Positions 52,831-61,609 of a DNA stretch of 64,000 bases are shown piece after piece. The position numbers and the translations under genes were made by a program. The DNA comes from Acidobacteriota bacterium (lineage in GTDB: Bacteria > Acidobacteriota > Blastocatellia > RBC074), in the NCBI GenBank assembly GCA_018268995.1, contig JAFDVL010000058.1, forward strand, positions 1,178-65,177, in the 5' to 3' direction. Under the pieces are notes generated by a model. It did not search any database. It had not been told where the DNA came from and saw only the letters and a list, made by a program, of their open reading frames with translations. The first letter of the stretch is position 1. Each line of letters opens with the position of its first letter.

Positions 52831-53586
52831 TTCCGCCACGTGTTTTTGCTTGCGGTGAGCGGCCCAAACCATCAGCAACATTGCGATGAGAAGAAGCAGC
52901 AAAGCGCTTAATTCATTTGTCGTTCGCTGCTCCAGATCCGTCAATAGAAGGTATGCCGCAATGGGAAGGAGCAAGTTATCAAGTCCGCGTGAAGCAACCG
53001 CTTCGATCAGGGTCAGCAACAAGGCAGAGGTAACAGCCAGCAACCAGATCGGAACAAGTATTGCTTCTCGAAACAGGCTGAACGGAACCGCTACGCAGAC
53101 GAAAGCGGTTAGCAAAAATGTTAGCGAACCTTCCAGGCTCTTCTGCCCAAAACGATGGAGGCCGAATCGTTTTCCCACCAGTGCCGCAGCCGCATCGGCA
53201 AACGTCAACAGGAGAATTGAAACGCTGTAAAGAACAAGGTCATTCTTTGCCAGCGCAAACAAAGCAGCGACTCCCAGCGAAAAATACAACTCTCCGTGAG
53301 AACAACGCGACACGCCGCCCAACACCGCTCCGAAATTGTTTCGGAGTCGAGATGAAACACGCACGACAATCAGCAGTGCGACTGTCACCGCGCACATCAC
53401 GAGCACAGGCCAGATGGCCGTAAACAAATGCGGCAGCGCCAGTGTGAATAATCCCATCCCCAGATGAAACAGCTTGCGCACCAGTTCGGCATCAGGATTG
53501 AACTTGCGCTGCCAGGTCTGAAGCAGAATGAGCAGTGTGCAAAACACGATGAGGACGATTGCCATGCCGATCAATGAATTCATCAT
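52819..53586 (-). CDS. Dolichol/phytol-kinase-like CTP-dependent membrane enzyme
   Basis: A 255-residue protein with seven or more hydrophobic helices. The family start ELVRKLFHLGMGLF, the ADAAAALVGKRFG motif and KSLEGSLTFLLTA match the SEC59/VTE5/cytidylyltransferase-like family, whose members phosphorylate dolichol, phytol or diacylglycerol with CTP. GAGGAGG six bases upstream supports the ATG at 53586, which makes the gene overlap the BtaA-like gene by 95 bp, an unusually long overlap. The last residues AEARL and the stop come from the repeat at 52811-52830. Next to HMGR and UbiA, a prenol or lipid alcohol is the likely substrate. Confidence 0.83.
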   Translation of the reverse strand: MMNSLIGMAIVLIVFCTLLILLQTWQRKFNPDAELVRKLFHLGMGLFTLALPHLFTAIWPVLVMCAVTVALLIVVRVSSRLRNNFGAVLGGVSRCSHGELYFSLGVAALFALAKNDLVLYSVSILLLTFADAAAALVGKRFGLHRFGQKSLEGSLTFLLTAFVCVAVPFSLFREAILVPIWLLAVTSALLLTLIEAVASRGLDNLLLPIAAYLLLTDLEQRTTNELSALLLLLIAMLLMVWAAHRKQKHVAEARL

Positions 53587-54682
53587 GAAATACCTCCTCA
53601 AGCACGAAGTCCTGGTAAAAAAATGCCTGATCCACGGCCAGTAATTCTTTGGCGCTGGCGCTGCGTGGCCTGATTTCATTGGCCATTGACGCGGGACGGC
53701 GACGTTCTGCCAGCATATTCCAATAGGCCAGACGGGCCTGTGGGCGGCTGACGCGAACCAATTCCTGAAGCAAGCCGTGATAACTGGGCGGCGCGACATA
53801 CTCAAACAGATCGCTGAGATTGAAACGGTCAATCGCGCTTGCCGGGCAGCCAGCCAAAAACGCCTCCAGCGATTGCTGGCGAATTTCCAGGCGATCCAGA
53901 TTCGCTCGGATGGCCGCAAAGTTTTCCGGTCGTAAAGCAAAGGGCAAAGCTGACGGATGCTGCCCCGTCAAAATCCATTGCAAATATGGATTATCAGCGG
54001 GGTTCAATTTCGTCAGGGCAAAACGCGTGCGCGCCAAAATGCGATCTGCGACATTGCCTTCGACGTAGCGGAAAAATTCAGGGTCACGCCCCAATTTGCC
54101 CATCACAAACCGCGAGAAAAACAGCTTGAATAAAGCACGCCAGCGCCAGGTGTTCCAAACCTGCTCGTAAAACGCTTCGCGTTCGTTTTGCGGCTTATCG
54201 CGCAAGAGTTCGGTGACTGTTTGCGGCGAATGAATCAGCGGCAGGATGCGATGGCGAAAGAGCGCGAAATACTGCTCAAACTTCCCTGCTCCGCCTATTC
54301 CATTTGCGATGTCGTTGGGGTGAGCCTCCCAAAAAGCGCGCGCTTCCGATCTCAACAAAGGCCGACAGCGTCGAAACAGTTGCTCGCGCCTTGTGCTGTC
54401 ACGCGAGCCGACCAGTTCCAACAGTTCGTGATATTCCAGCGCTCGATATGCCGCGACGCGCAATTCCAAACAGGCCAGTTGCGCCGAACTCAAATCAATT
54501 GCAATGACCTGCTCCGGCGCACGGCTCAACATCGCCAACGTGTTATCGCCCGCCGAAGCGATGGAAAGACAAGTGTGCTGCGGTTGAATGTCGAGCGCGG
54601 CCAACAACACGTCGGCGTCTTCCCAACATTGGGCATAGCGAATTTCAGAAAAGTTTGCTCGTTTTGCGATTGAAGGGTTCAT
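53492..54682 (-). CDS. BtaA-like S-adenosylmethionine:diacylglycerol aminocarboxypropyl transferase
   Basis: A 396-residue DUF3419 protein. EIRYAQCWEDADVLLAAL at the start, CLSIASAGDNTLAML (SAM-binding loop) and IDLSSAQLACLELRVAAYR match BtaA, which transfers the 3-amino-3-carboxypropyl group of SAM to diacylglycerol to make the headgroup of betaine lipid DGTS. BtaB, the N-methyltransferase that finishes DGTS, is not in the operon, so the product may be diacylglycerylhomoserine, a differently modified lipid, or made from another acceptor such as a prenyl glycerol. Located 54 bp after the PEP-synthase-like gene. Confidence 0.85.
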   Translation of the reverse strand: MNPSIAKRANFSEIRYAQCWEDADVLLAALDIQPQHTCLSIASAGDNTLAMLSRAPEQVIAIDLSSAQLACLELRVAAYRALEYHELLELVGSRDSTRREQLFRRCRPLLRSEARAFWEAHPNDIANGIGGAGKFEQYFALFRHRILPLIHSPQTVTELLRDKPQNEREAFYEQVWNTWRWRALFKLFFSRFVMGKLGRDPEFFRYVEGNVADRILARTRFALTKLNPADNPYLQWILTGQHPSALPFALRPENFAAIRANLDRLEIRQQSLEAFLAGCPASAIDRFNLSDLFEYVAPPSYHGLLQELVRVSRPQARLAYWNMLAERRRPASMANEIRPRSASAKELLAVDQAFFYQDFVLEEVFHDEFIDRHGNRPHRVLHTAHSASDLAAQVQS

Positions 54683-54736
54683 ATTTTTTTAGCCACCAAT
54701 TCTCACGAAGAGACACGATTTATTTTCCTGGTTGGT

Positions 54737-57361
54737 TTAAGCAGTCTCACGCCCTGGTAATTCCATTCGGGAGAATTCGTGTGAATTCGTGGCAACTTTC
54801 TTAACGATTCCCGTGCTGCCATCCAGTTCGACTTCATCACCATCTTTAAGCCACGCGGTGACGCCCGGAATTGAAACGATGGCAGGAATGCCCATTTCGC
54901 GGGCGACGATGGCGGAATGAGAAAGCAGGCTGCCGCGTTCGACCAGCAACGCAGTCGCAGAAGGAAACAGCATGACCCAGCCAGGATCAGTGCGTTCGGC
55001 GACGAGAATTTCTCCGGCTTGCAGCAACGCATTGCGCGGATCGGCCACGACTCTGACTTTGCCACGGACGACGCCAGGGCAACAGGCCAGCCCCTGACGA
55101 CTGTCGCCAATGGTTGAGATGGAAGGCGTCTTTATTGCCTGAAATTGATTTCCCTGATGCACCGTGCCGCGCGTTTCAAAGCGATCTGCGGGCGATGGCG
55201 TTGCGGCAAACGTTGCAAATTCTGCTTTGCGAATGGCGACCAGCGCCTTGAGATTGGTGGTTGTCGTGCTGCCGGAAATGAAGCCGAGAACCTCTTCGAC
55301 TTCAAGGAAAAACACATCGCGTGCATCATCCAGCAAATTGTCAGCATAAAACCGCTTTCCCAACTCAATGAAGATGCGGCGCACGCGACCAAACAAACGC
55401 GTCCGCTCAAACCGCAGATTTTCCCGCTCGCGCACGCGTGCTCGTGTGTGCCGTAAAACCCAATGGAACAGCGTGCGGCGCAACGAACGCCCGGCCAACA
55501 AAGCTTTCACCTTGGCTTCTGCCTGATCGCGCGAGGATAGCTCCCGATGAACGACTTCTGGTTGGTTGGAGCGCAGGCGCTTCGCAATTTGCCCAATGGA
55601 ACGAAACAAAAGCAACGGATCATCGTGCAACGTCGCGCTTTCCAGTTTGAGTTCGTCCAGGCAACGATCTCCGAATTGATGCAGATAATGGGAGATTTGA
55701 AATCTGAGATCAGCATGTGAATCCAGTTGCCGATTGATTTCGGCAAGCGAACCCGTGCAGAGCGTTTCAATCATCGCTGAATCGTCCTTGACACTTGCGG
55801 CCATCGCACGCAGTTGTCGCGCAGGCTCGGCGCTGATGATGCCGCCTTCGCCGCACAAAAGATCGTTGTGCAAATTCGCGTTCGCCTTGCCGCACCATTT
55901 CTCAACCAATCGCCGCAGCACACCATAAAAAATCATGGCAAAGAAATCGTTGATAAGCGGCGCGTCCCAGCGCGTGAGCAACTGCGATTCCAGCTTGCGA
56001 TAATACGCGGCCAATTCATCGGCGCGCATTTCGCTCAGGCTCGGAACGGGTTCTTGTAACGCTTCGTTGAGTCGTGAATAGAACGCAGCGATGGTTTTGG
56101 GTAGGCAAAAATGATTGCGCCACAATCCGCCGATCATCCGCAATAAATTCAGGCCATCGCGCAATTTCTCGCTGTTGCTGGGCATCGCTAATTCAGATTC
56201 CAGATGCGCTGGCAAGCCTTCTTTCACGCCCATCATCTGTTCCATAAAACGACGATTGAGTTTGAACCCCGGCAGCATCGCCAGCACGCGATACCAGTTC
56301 AGCAGGTTGTAATACACGCGACCACGGATCAATCCGAGCATGTGTTTGTAAGTTTGATCGTGCTGCTGAATCGTCGCGGCAGGCACCCGCAAGATGTGGC
56401 AGAACTGACGATACACTTCTTCGTAAGCGCGACGTGCGAACGAGAAAGTCAACGGCGTCGTCACGCCTCCATAACTTTCGGCAATGTTGCTGTTATCCCA
56501 TAAATTCAAGGCTCCGGCGGGATCGGCCAAATCGGCAAGCGTCGTGATCGGGCGCGATTGCAACAGGTAAAGCTGACCCTTTTCCATTGCCCATTCGATG
56601 TCCTGCGGGCGTTGGAAATGCTGGCTCGTAGCGCGAACGAGATCAGCAATTCGCACAATCTCTTCATCGCACAAAACTGGAGCGCTGCCGCTGAGCTGAC
56701 GTTCGATGGTTTCCCCCGCACGATTAACTTGATAGGTATCAGCATTGCATTCGCCTGAAACCAGCGACGCGCCAATTCCCTGCACACAGGAAACGACGGC
56801 AACATTTCGCCGCCCGGTAATCGGGTCAGCAGCAAATGCGACGCCAGCGGCTTCGGCATTGATCATTCGTTGAATCAGCACAGCAGGCGGTTTCGGCAAC
56901 AGAGACAAGCCGTGTTCGCGGCGATAAGCCAGAAGCCGTTCACTGAAACCGGATTGCCAAACCGCAACGACTTTCTGCACGACTTCCTCAGGCGCAACCA
57001 ACAAAAAACTATCCAATTGCCCGGCGAAAGAATGCGTCTGCCCGTCCTCGTCAACCGCAGAAGAGCGAACCGCCAGCAATTCTCCTGTTGCAAAGGAAAC
57101 CGGCAAAGCCTGTGCAATTGCGTGTTTCACTTCTTTACGGGGGGCAATATTTGCGATGACCTGATGAAGCTCGGCTTCATTCTGTGCTGCGCTGAAAGCC
57201 GCCACCTGCGCAGGCGTCAGACTCAGTTCAAACGCTTCCGGCGTGACGACGAACCAAGCCGGGATGTTCAGCCCACAATGCTGCAATGCGGCGAGCGCTT
57301 TGGCTTTTCCGCCTAGCTGCGATTCGGCGGCTGCTTCGTTTTGATGGATGATGATTTTCAT
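54737..57361 (-). CDS. PEP-synthase/rifampicin-phosphotransferase-like enzyme
   Basis: An 874-residue three-domain phosphotransferase. The N-terminal ATP-grasp domain shows GGKAKALAALQHCGL, LLAVRSSAVDEDGQTHSFAG and DIEWAMEKGQLYLLQSRPI. The C-terminal swivel domain has GSLLSHSAIVAREMGIP, with the His that carries phosphate, after LACCPGVVRGKVRVV. No PEP/pyruvate TIM-barrel is present, so it is of the RPH type, which moves the beta-phosphate of ATP to an acceptor. The last ten residues (ATNSHEFSRM and on) derive from a dispersed repeat. Its start follows three 33-bp repeats that each contain GGAGG-like sequence. The acceptor is unknown, possibly a prenyl alcohol or lipid. Confidence 0.85.
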   Translation of the reverse strand: MKIIIHQNEAAAESQLGGKAKALAALQHCGLNIPAWFVVTPEAFELSLTPAQVAAFSAAQNEAELHQVIANIAPRKEVKHAIAQALPVSFATGELLAVRSSAVDEDGQTHSFAGQLDSFLLVAPEEVVQKVVAVWQSGFSERLLAYRREHGLSLLPKPPAVLIQRMINAEAAGVAFAADPITGRRNVAVVSCVQGIGASLVSGECNADTYQVNRAGETIERQLSGSAPVLCDEEIVRIADLVRATSQHFQRPQDIEWAMEKGQLYLLQSRPITTLADLADPAGALNLWDNSNIAESYGGVTTPLTFSFARRAYEEVYRQFCHILRVPAATIQQHDQTYKHMLGLIRGRVYYNLLNWYRVLAMLPGFKLNRRFMEQMMGVKEGLPAHLESELAMPSNSEKLRDGLNLLRMIGGLWRNHFCLPKTIAAFYSRLNEALQEPVPSLSEMRADELAAYYRKLESQLLTRWDAPLINDFFAMIFYGVLRRLVEKWCGKANANLHNDLLCGEGGIISAEPARQLRAMAASVKDDSAMIETLCTGSLAEINRQLDSHADLRFQISHYLHQFGDRCLDELKLESATLHDDPLLLFRSIGQIAKRLRSNQPEVVHRELSSRDQAEAKVKALLAGRSLRRTLFHWVLRHTRARVRERENLRFERTRLFGRVRRIFIELGKRFYADNLLDDARDVFFLEVEEVLGFISGSTTTTNLKALVAIRKAEFATFAATPSPADRFETRGTVHQGNQFQAIKTPSISTIGDSRQGLACCPGVVRGKVRVVADPRNALLQAGEILVAERTDPGWVMLFPSATALLVERGSLLSHSAIVAREMGIPAIVSIPGVTAWLKDGDEVELDGSTGIVKKVATNSHEFSRMELPGRETA
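54767..54800. repeat. Dispersed repeat forming the 3' end of the PEP-synthase-like gene
   Basis: GAATTCGTGTGAATTCGTGGC-type sequence (54775-54795) read on the minus strand encodes the tail ATNSHEF. A related but decayed string lies at 54689-54712, and the palindrome at 30205-30244 shares AGCCACGAAT. It looks like a short repeat that extended the reading frame. Confidence 0.5.
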
Positions 57362-57369
57362 AATAAATA

Positions 57370-57462
57370 CGCCCTCCTTCACAGTCGGGCTTCTGCACGT
57401 TGCGCCCTCCTTCACAGTCGGGTTTCTGCACGTTGCGCCATTCTTCACAGTCGGGCTTCTGC
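57370..57462. repeat. Three tandem copies of a 33-bp repeat
   Basis: Units at 57370-57402, 57403-57435 and 57436-57462 (last one cut short). Units one and two differ at one base. Each contains CTTCACAGTCGGG, the core of the inverted repeat at 52768-52830. On the minus strand each unit has AAGGAGGGCG or a variant, a Shine-Dalgarno-like site, and the last one precedes the PEP-synthase-like start. The 5'-most unit in transcription order supplies the AEARL end and stop of UbiA. Confidence 0.95.
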
Positions 57463-58380
57463 CATCTCCAACATCGGGATCGCTCCCAGACTTAAATAAA
57501 GCACCAACGTCCACACGCCGGACATTGCCTCAAACCACTTCGCAGAGTTGATTTCAGGCTGGCGGAGAAATTTGATTGAAGTGAATATCGCTACGACAAA
57601 AAGCACCGATAACAAGCAGAAAACTGGAAGCGCAAAAGCAATCTTCTGCGCTGCAAGGACAGCCAGAATTGCCGTTGCAATCATCGCACCGAGCCAGGCA
57701 AGCACGGCGCTTTTTGGCCCCCATAAAACGGTGTACGTCTGAACGCCTGTTTCTTCGGCGGCAGGCGCACGCAACTTGCGACCAATTTCAATCACAATGC
57801 CGTTGGTAAAGCTCGCCAGCAAAAACCAGTGCAAGCCGTTTGGTTGCGGTTTGCCTGCCGCCAGCCAATCACATCCCGTCGCGTAAAAATCCACCAGCGG
57901 AATGATCAGCATGTGCGTCCACAGATATGTGATGGGGCGCGCCTTCAACCAATCGCGGGCAAAGAATTCGTGGCTCATCAAGGCCAGGTACGACCACGTC
58001 AGCAGCAGTAGCGTGATCAATCCGGGTTGCAGCCACAGGGCCAGCACAAGCTGCGTCAACGCGCTCAGTGCGCCGATGAAACCAAGCTCGCGCAATTTCA
58101 CCAAACCGCGCGGGACGGGGCGATAGGGGCGATACCGCGAATCTTCCTCAAAGTCTTTGAATTCATCCGCGATCCGCAATTGCAAAAAGAACAGCAATGC
58201 GGTGATGAAAGCAACGACAGCAGCTTTCGGATCAGGCCAGTCACATTCGCCGCGCAACAGCGAGGAATAACTGAGCGCCGAAAAACTGAAAGCAGCCACG
58301 AGCGGCGCGTGCGCGAACAGCGGAAAGCGTTCGCGTTGATAGCTCCACCATTTGTTGGCAAAGATGAGAACGGAAGTCAT
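57445..58380 (-). CDS. UbiA-family prenyltransferase
   Basis: A 311-residue membrane protein with about eight to nine helices. The first Asp-rich motif is in RIADEFKDFEEDSRYRPYRP (DEFKDFEED) and the second region is around NGIVIEIGRKLRAP, where the usual DxxxD is replaced by an ExGRK form seen in some UbiA groups. The family moves a prenyl chain to an aromatic ring, to glycerol phosphate lipids, or to other acceptors. The ATG at 58380 overlaps the HMGR stop by four bases. With HMGR upstream it probably uses the isoprenoid made in this pathway. The gene ends in repeat-derived AEARL. Confidence 0.85.
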   Translation of the reverse strand: MTSVLIFANKWWSYQRERFPLFAHAPLVAAFSFSALSYSSLLRGECDWPDPKAAVVAFITALLFFLQLRIADEFKDFEEDSRYRPYRPVPRGLVKLRELGFIGALSALTQLVLALWLQPGLITLLLLTWSYLALMSHEFFARDWLKARPITYLWTHMLIIPLVDFYATGCDWLAAGKPQPNGLHWFLLASFTNGIVIEIGRKLRAPAAEETGVQTYTVLWGPKSAVLAWLGAMIATAILAVLAAQKIAFALPVFCLLSVLFVVAIFTSIKFLRQPEINSAKWFEAMSGVWTLVLYLSLGAIPMLEMAEARL

Positions 58381-59666
58381 AGCGCCTTTCTCCCTCTCGC
58401 CAGTTTGCGATGGGCGCGGGCAAATTCGCCTGTACTCAAGGCAGCAGTGATTGAAAGCTCTCCGGCCAAGGCTAGCGCCGCGCAGAGTTCTGCAAAGGCT
58501 TGTGCATAACCTGCGCCAGCCATCCCTAAAATTTCCAGACATGCGTGTTGACTTGGCAACCCGGTACCACCGCCAACTGTGCCGACAATCAAATTCGGCA
58601 GTGTGACCGCTGCGTACAAATCGGTTCCATTCACGATTTCAAAGCGCGTGACGCCAACAGCGGATTCAGCTACACAGGCGACATCCTGCCCGCAGGCCAA
58701 ATACAAAGCGGCCAGCCCGTTTGCATAATGCCCCTGCACACCAATCGTTCCGCTCAACACGCCGCCCATTGCCGACATCCGCCAATAATTCGTCATCGCT
58801 TCGGCGCAGGTGTGCAGCCGTTTGGCCAGCAAATCAGCCGGAATCACAATTTCTGCCGTGACTTTTTTGCCGCGCACAGAAACAAACGATTGCACGCTGG
58901 CTTTTTTGTCGCCGGAAAGATTGGCCTCGACGAAATGGTACTGCGGTTGGATCGGCGCGTGGTTGAGGATGTGATGACAAATTGCTTCAGTCGCAATCGT
59001 CACCATGTTCTGTCCGGCGGCATCGCCAGTGGTGAATTCAAATCGTAAATAAACGTGATTGCCTTCGACGGTGACGTGCATGTCAATGAGCTTGCCGTGG
59101 TTGGTAGTGCTTTCGGCCACAAGTTTGAAGGCATCCAGTTGCAGAATGGCCCAGCTCACAAAATTTCCGGCTTCACGCAGATTGCGAAAAGCAAAGCCCG
59201 GCGCACGGCTGACGCCTTCATTCAAAAGCAAAGCAGAACAGCCGCCAGCCTCCGTGATGGCCTGCGCTCCTCGACTGTAGGACGCAACCAAAGCGGCTTC
59301 GGTCGTTGCCAATGGAACGAGATAATCCCCGCCTGCAAACAGGCCATTGACGCGCAACGGGCCTGCGATGCCAAGCGGAACTTTGACCGTTCCGATGAAA
59401 TGCTCAATGTTGCGCTGGTAACAATCCATCTGTGCAAATGAGATTTCGTCCGCGAGGGTTTCGCGGACTTCATTGCGACATTGCAGCAAATCCCAACGAC
59501 GATTCAGCGATTCAAAACTTGTTGTCCCACTTCGCAGGATTTTGGCGCAACCATTTGCAACGGCGCTCCCGGCGCGCGGTTCCAGTCGCCGCGTTAATTC
59601 TTCGCGGCTGCCGTTGCTCAACAGCGCCTCGAGAAATTTTTGTGCCTGACGATACCCAGTTGGCAT
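58377..59666 (-). CDS. Hydroxymethylglutaryl-CoA reductase
   Basis: A 429-residue HMGR that makes mevalonate, an enzyme rare in Acidobacteriota, which normally use the MEP pathway. Motifs are those of the class I group: HFIGTVKVPLGIAGPL, TTEAALVASYSRG (Glu), GDAAGQNMVTIA, LSGDKKAS (Lys), GTVGGGTGLPSQ, and the C-terminal RAHRKLARGR with His419. All catalytic residues appear intact. The ATG at 59666 follows GAGG; a TTG at 59696 would add ten residues. It leads the lipid operon. No other mevalonate-pathway gene is in the window, so either they lie elsewhere or the product is used otherwise. Confidence 0.94.
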   Translation of the reverse strand: MPTGYRQAQKFLEALLSNGSREELTRRLEPRAGSAVANGCAKILRSGTTSFESLNRRWDLLQCRNEVRETLADEISFAQMDCYQRNIEHFIGTVKVPLGIAGPLRVNGLFAGGDYLVPLATTEAALVASYSRGAQAITEAGGCSALLLNEGVSRAPGFAFRNLREAGNFVSWAILQLDAFKLVAESTTNHGKLIDMHVTVEGNHVYLRFEFTTGDAAGQNMVTIATEAICHHILNHAPIQPQYHFVEANLSGDKKASVQSFVSVRGKKVTAEIVIPADLLAKRLHTCAEAMTNYWRMSAMGGVLSGTIGVQGHYANGLAALYLACGQDVACVAESAVGVTRFEIVNGTDLYAAVTLPNLIVGTVGGGTGLPSQHACLEILGMAGAGYAQAFAELCAALALAGELSITAALSTGEFARAHRKLARGRKAL

Positions 59667-60046
59667 AGTAACGACCTCGTTGTTCTTGCTTATCAATGCT
59701 GGCGTAGCTTATGTCGTCGGCAGATTTGATGATGAGAAGGCTGTTACACTTTCTTGAGTGCAACATTCTCATGGTGGGTTAAATTTCCTGCTGCAAACCG
59801 AAGCCAAGGTATGCCATAATCGCGGCGGGTTAGTTATTCCAGAATCCACAATTGGTAATGAGAATGTTGCTTGTAATCAGACAACACGTCCCCGCTCTCA
59901 GCCGCAAGAATCTCTTTGCGGACTAAGCCCCTTCCTGTTTGCACTCGTTGACGATTGAAGCAAACGCATTGCATATGCGTTTCGCAATCTTGCTGATTTC
60001 TAACGGCCAGCGTTGCCGTTTTCCTTCCGACCGATTGGAGGTCTGT
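59667..60046. promoter_or_regulatory. Divergent region between the lipid operon and the aminotransferase
   Basis: A 380-base gap. AAACGCAT (59962-59969) is repeated inverted as ATGCGTTT (59975-59982) with a five-base spacer, a good operator shape. TTGACG (59948-59953) with CATATG 18 bases later is a weak promoter that would overlap it. GGAGG lies just before the aminotransferase start. No gene seen. Confidence 0.4.
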
Positions 60047-61423
60047 ATGACACTCGACACTGTAATTGATCTTGAAACTGCCAAACTTCCGTTGCTCCAT
60101 ACACCATTGCCGGGGCCAAAAGCCCAACAAATTGTTGACCGCGACACGCAGTTTGTTTCGCCGTCCTACACGCGCAGTTATCCGCTGGTAATGAAGCGCG
60201 GACGCGGGGCAATGATTGAGGACGTAGACGGAAATCTATTCCTTGATTTCAACGCGGGCGTCGCCGTGTGCGCGACCGGCCATTCGCATCCCAAAGTCGT
60301 CGAAGCCATCAAAAAACAGGTGGATGACTTTATTCATATTTCGGGAACAGATTATTACTATCCGCACTTGCCCGCACTCGCAGAAAAGCTGAGCGAATTG
60401 GCCCCTGGCGATTCGGAAAAACGTGTTCATTTTGGCAACTCCGGAGCCGAAGCTGTTGAGGGCGCAATTAAACTGGCGATGTACACAACGCGTCGGCAAA
60501 AGCTGATTGGATTCTTCGGCGCATTTCACGGGCGCACGATGGGAGCGCTTTCACTAACAGGCAGCAAAGCGCGTCAACGTTCCGGCTTTGGCCCACAAGC
60601 GCTGGATGTCACGCATGTTCCCTATGCCAATTGCTATCGTTGCGCGTACAACCTGACGCCGGAAACCTGTGGCGCGCAGGAAGCCAAAGGCCCGCATTGC
60701 GCGCGCATCATCGAAGATCTGATTCTAAAAACTACCGTTCCACCGGATGAGTGCGCCGCCATCATTGTCGAACCAATTCAGGGCGAAGGCGGCTATGTCG
60801 TTCCGCCCGCCTCGTTCCTGCATACGATTCGCCAGATTGCCGACAAACACGGCATCCGCGTCATTGCAGACGAAGTGCAAGCGGGAATGGGCCGCACAGG
60901 CCGGATGTTCGCCTCAGAACATTTTGATTTCGTCCCGGACATCATCGCAACGGCCAAAGGAATCGCTTCTGGACTACCACTCGGCGCGGTCATTGCGCGA
61001 TCTGATTTAATGACGTGGCAACCGGGGGCGCACGCTTCGACGTTTGGCGGTAATCCCGTAGCGATTGCCGCATCGCTGGCTACAATTGAATTACTGGAAG
61101 GCGAGTTGCTCCAAAACTGTGCGGAGACAGGCCAATATCTATTGGACGGATGCCGCAATCTGATGGAGAGACATGAAATAATTGGTGCAGTGCGCGGCAA
61201 AGGATTGATGATCGGAATTGAACTGGTGAAAAACCGCGAAACCAAAGAGCCAGCGGCAGCCGAACGCGATCAGGTGGAAATTGAATGCTTTCATCGTGGC
61301 CTGATTATTCAAGGTTGTGGAACCAGCACTATTCGCCTGTCTCCTCCGCTGGTGATTGATCGGGAGCAATGCGATTTCGCACTCAGGACACTAGACGAGG
61401 CGCTGACCGCAGTAACAAACTAA
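60047..61423 (+). CDS. Class III aminotransferase (acetylornithine/4-aminobutyrate type)
   Basis: A 458-residue PLP enzyme. VDGNLFLDFNAGVAVCATGHSHPKV, of which FNAGVAVCATGHSHP is diagnostic, GNSGAEAVEGAIKLAM, GAFHGRTMGALSLTGSK, IVEPIQGEGGY and the PLP Lys in IATAKGIASGLPLGA are present. A Cys-rich insertion (NCYRCAYNLTPETC, GPHC) near residues 195-225 is typical of a subgroup called 4-aminobutyrate or acetylornithine family aminotransferase in Thermus and Deinococcus. The exact amine donor, for example lysine, ornithine or GABA, is not certain. TTGGAGG four to five bases upstream sets the start at 60047. Confidence 0.93.
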   Translation: MTLDTVIDLETAKLPLLHTPLPGPKAQQIVDRDTQFVSPSYTRSYPLVMKRGRGAMIEDVDGNLFLDFNAGVAVCATGHSHPKVVEAIKKQVDDFIHISGTDYYYPHLPALAEKLSELAPGDSEKRVHFGNSGAEAVEGAIKLAMYTTRRQKLIGFFGAFHGRTMGALSLTGSKARQRSGFGPQALDVTHVPYANCYRCAYNLTPETCGAQEAKGPHCARIIEDLILKTTVPPDECAAIIVEPIQGEGGYVVPPASFLHTIRQIADKHGIRVIADEVQAGMGRTGRMFASEHFDFVPDIIATAKGIASGLPLGAVIARSDLMTWQPGAHASTFGGNPVAIAASLATIELLEGELLQNCAETGQYLLDGCRNLMERHEIIGAVRGKGLMIGIELVKNRETKEPAAAERDQVEIECFHRGLIIQGCGTSTIRLSPPLVIDREQCDFALRTLDEALTAVTN

Positions 61424-61543
61424 GAAAAATATTTGCAGAGGAAAGTTTGAAAAGGATTCGTATTTTGCCCAATTACACTGCGTTATTTTTGCATTAACTC
61501 TTTCAACTCTTTGGCGGACAAGAACTTCGGCAAAAAACTTTCA

Positions 61544-61573
61544 TTGACACGTTCAAGTAAAAAGCCGTAACAT
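61544..61573 (+). promoter_or_regulatory. Promoter of the HU/IHF gene
   Basis: TTGACA (61544-61549), an 18-base spacer, and TAACAT (61568-61573). It lies about 40 bases before the start codon and ahead of a GGGAGG ribosome site. Confidence 0.55.
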
Positions 61574-61609
61574 ATTGCCATCTCGAATAATTACAGGGAG
61601 GGACTGGCG

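Noticed and set aside
52751..52867. Upstream extension of the GNAT protein
   Set aside because: It would translate the hairpin repeat and overlap the kinase-like gene end.
57370..57462. CRISPR array
   Set aside because: The 33-bp units are contiguous with no spacers and no cas genes are near.
57361..57514. Upstream extension of the PEP-synthase-like protein
   Set aside because: The extra residues are an 11-residue repeat translated from the 33-bp DNA repeats; the ATG at 57361 gives the family start.
50106..59666. Archaeal-type ether lipid operon
   Set aside because: UbiA and a CTP enzyme would fit, but no geranylgeranylglyceryl phosphate synthase, glycerol-1-phosphate dehydrogenase or reductase gene is present, so the claim goes too far.
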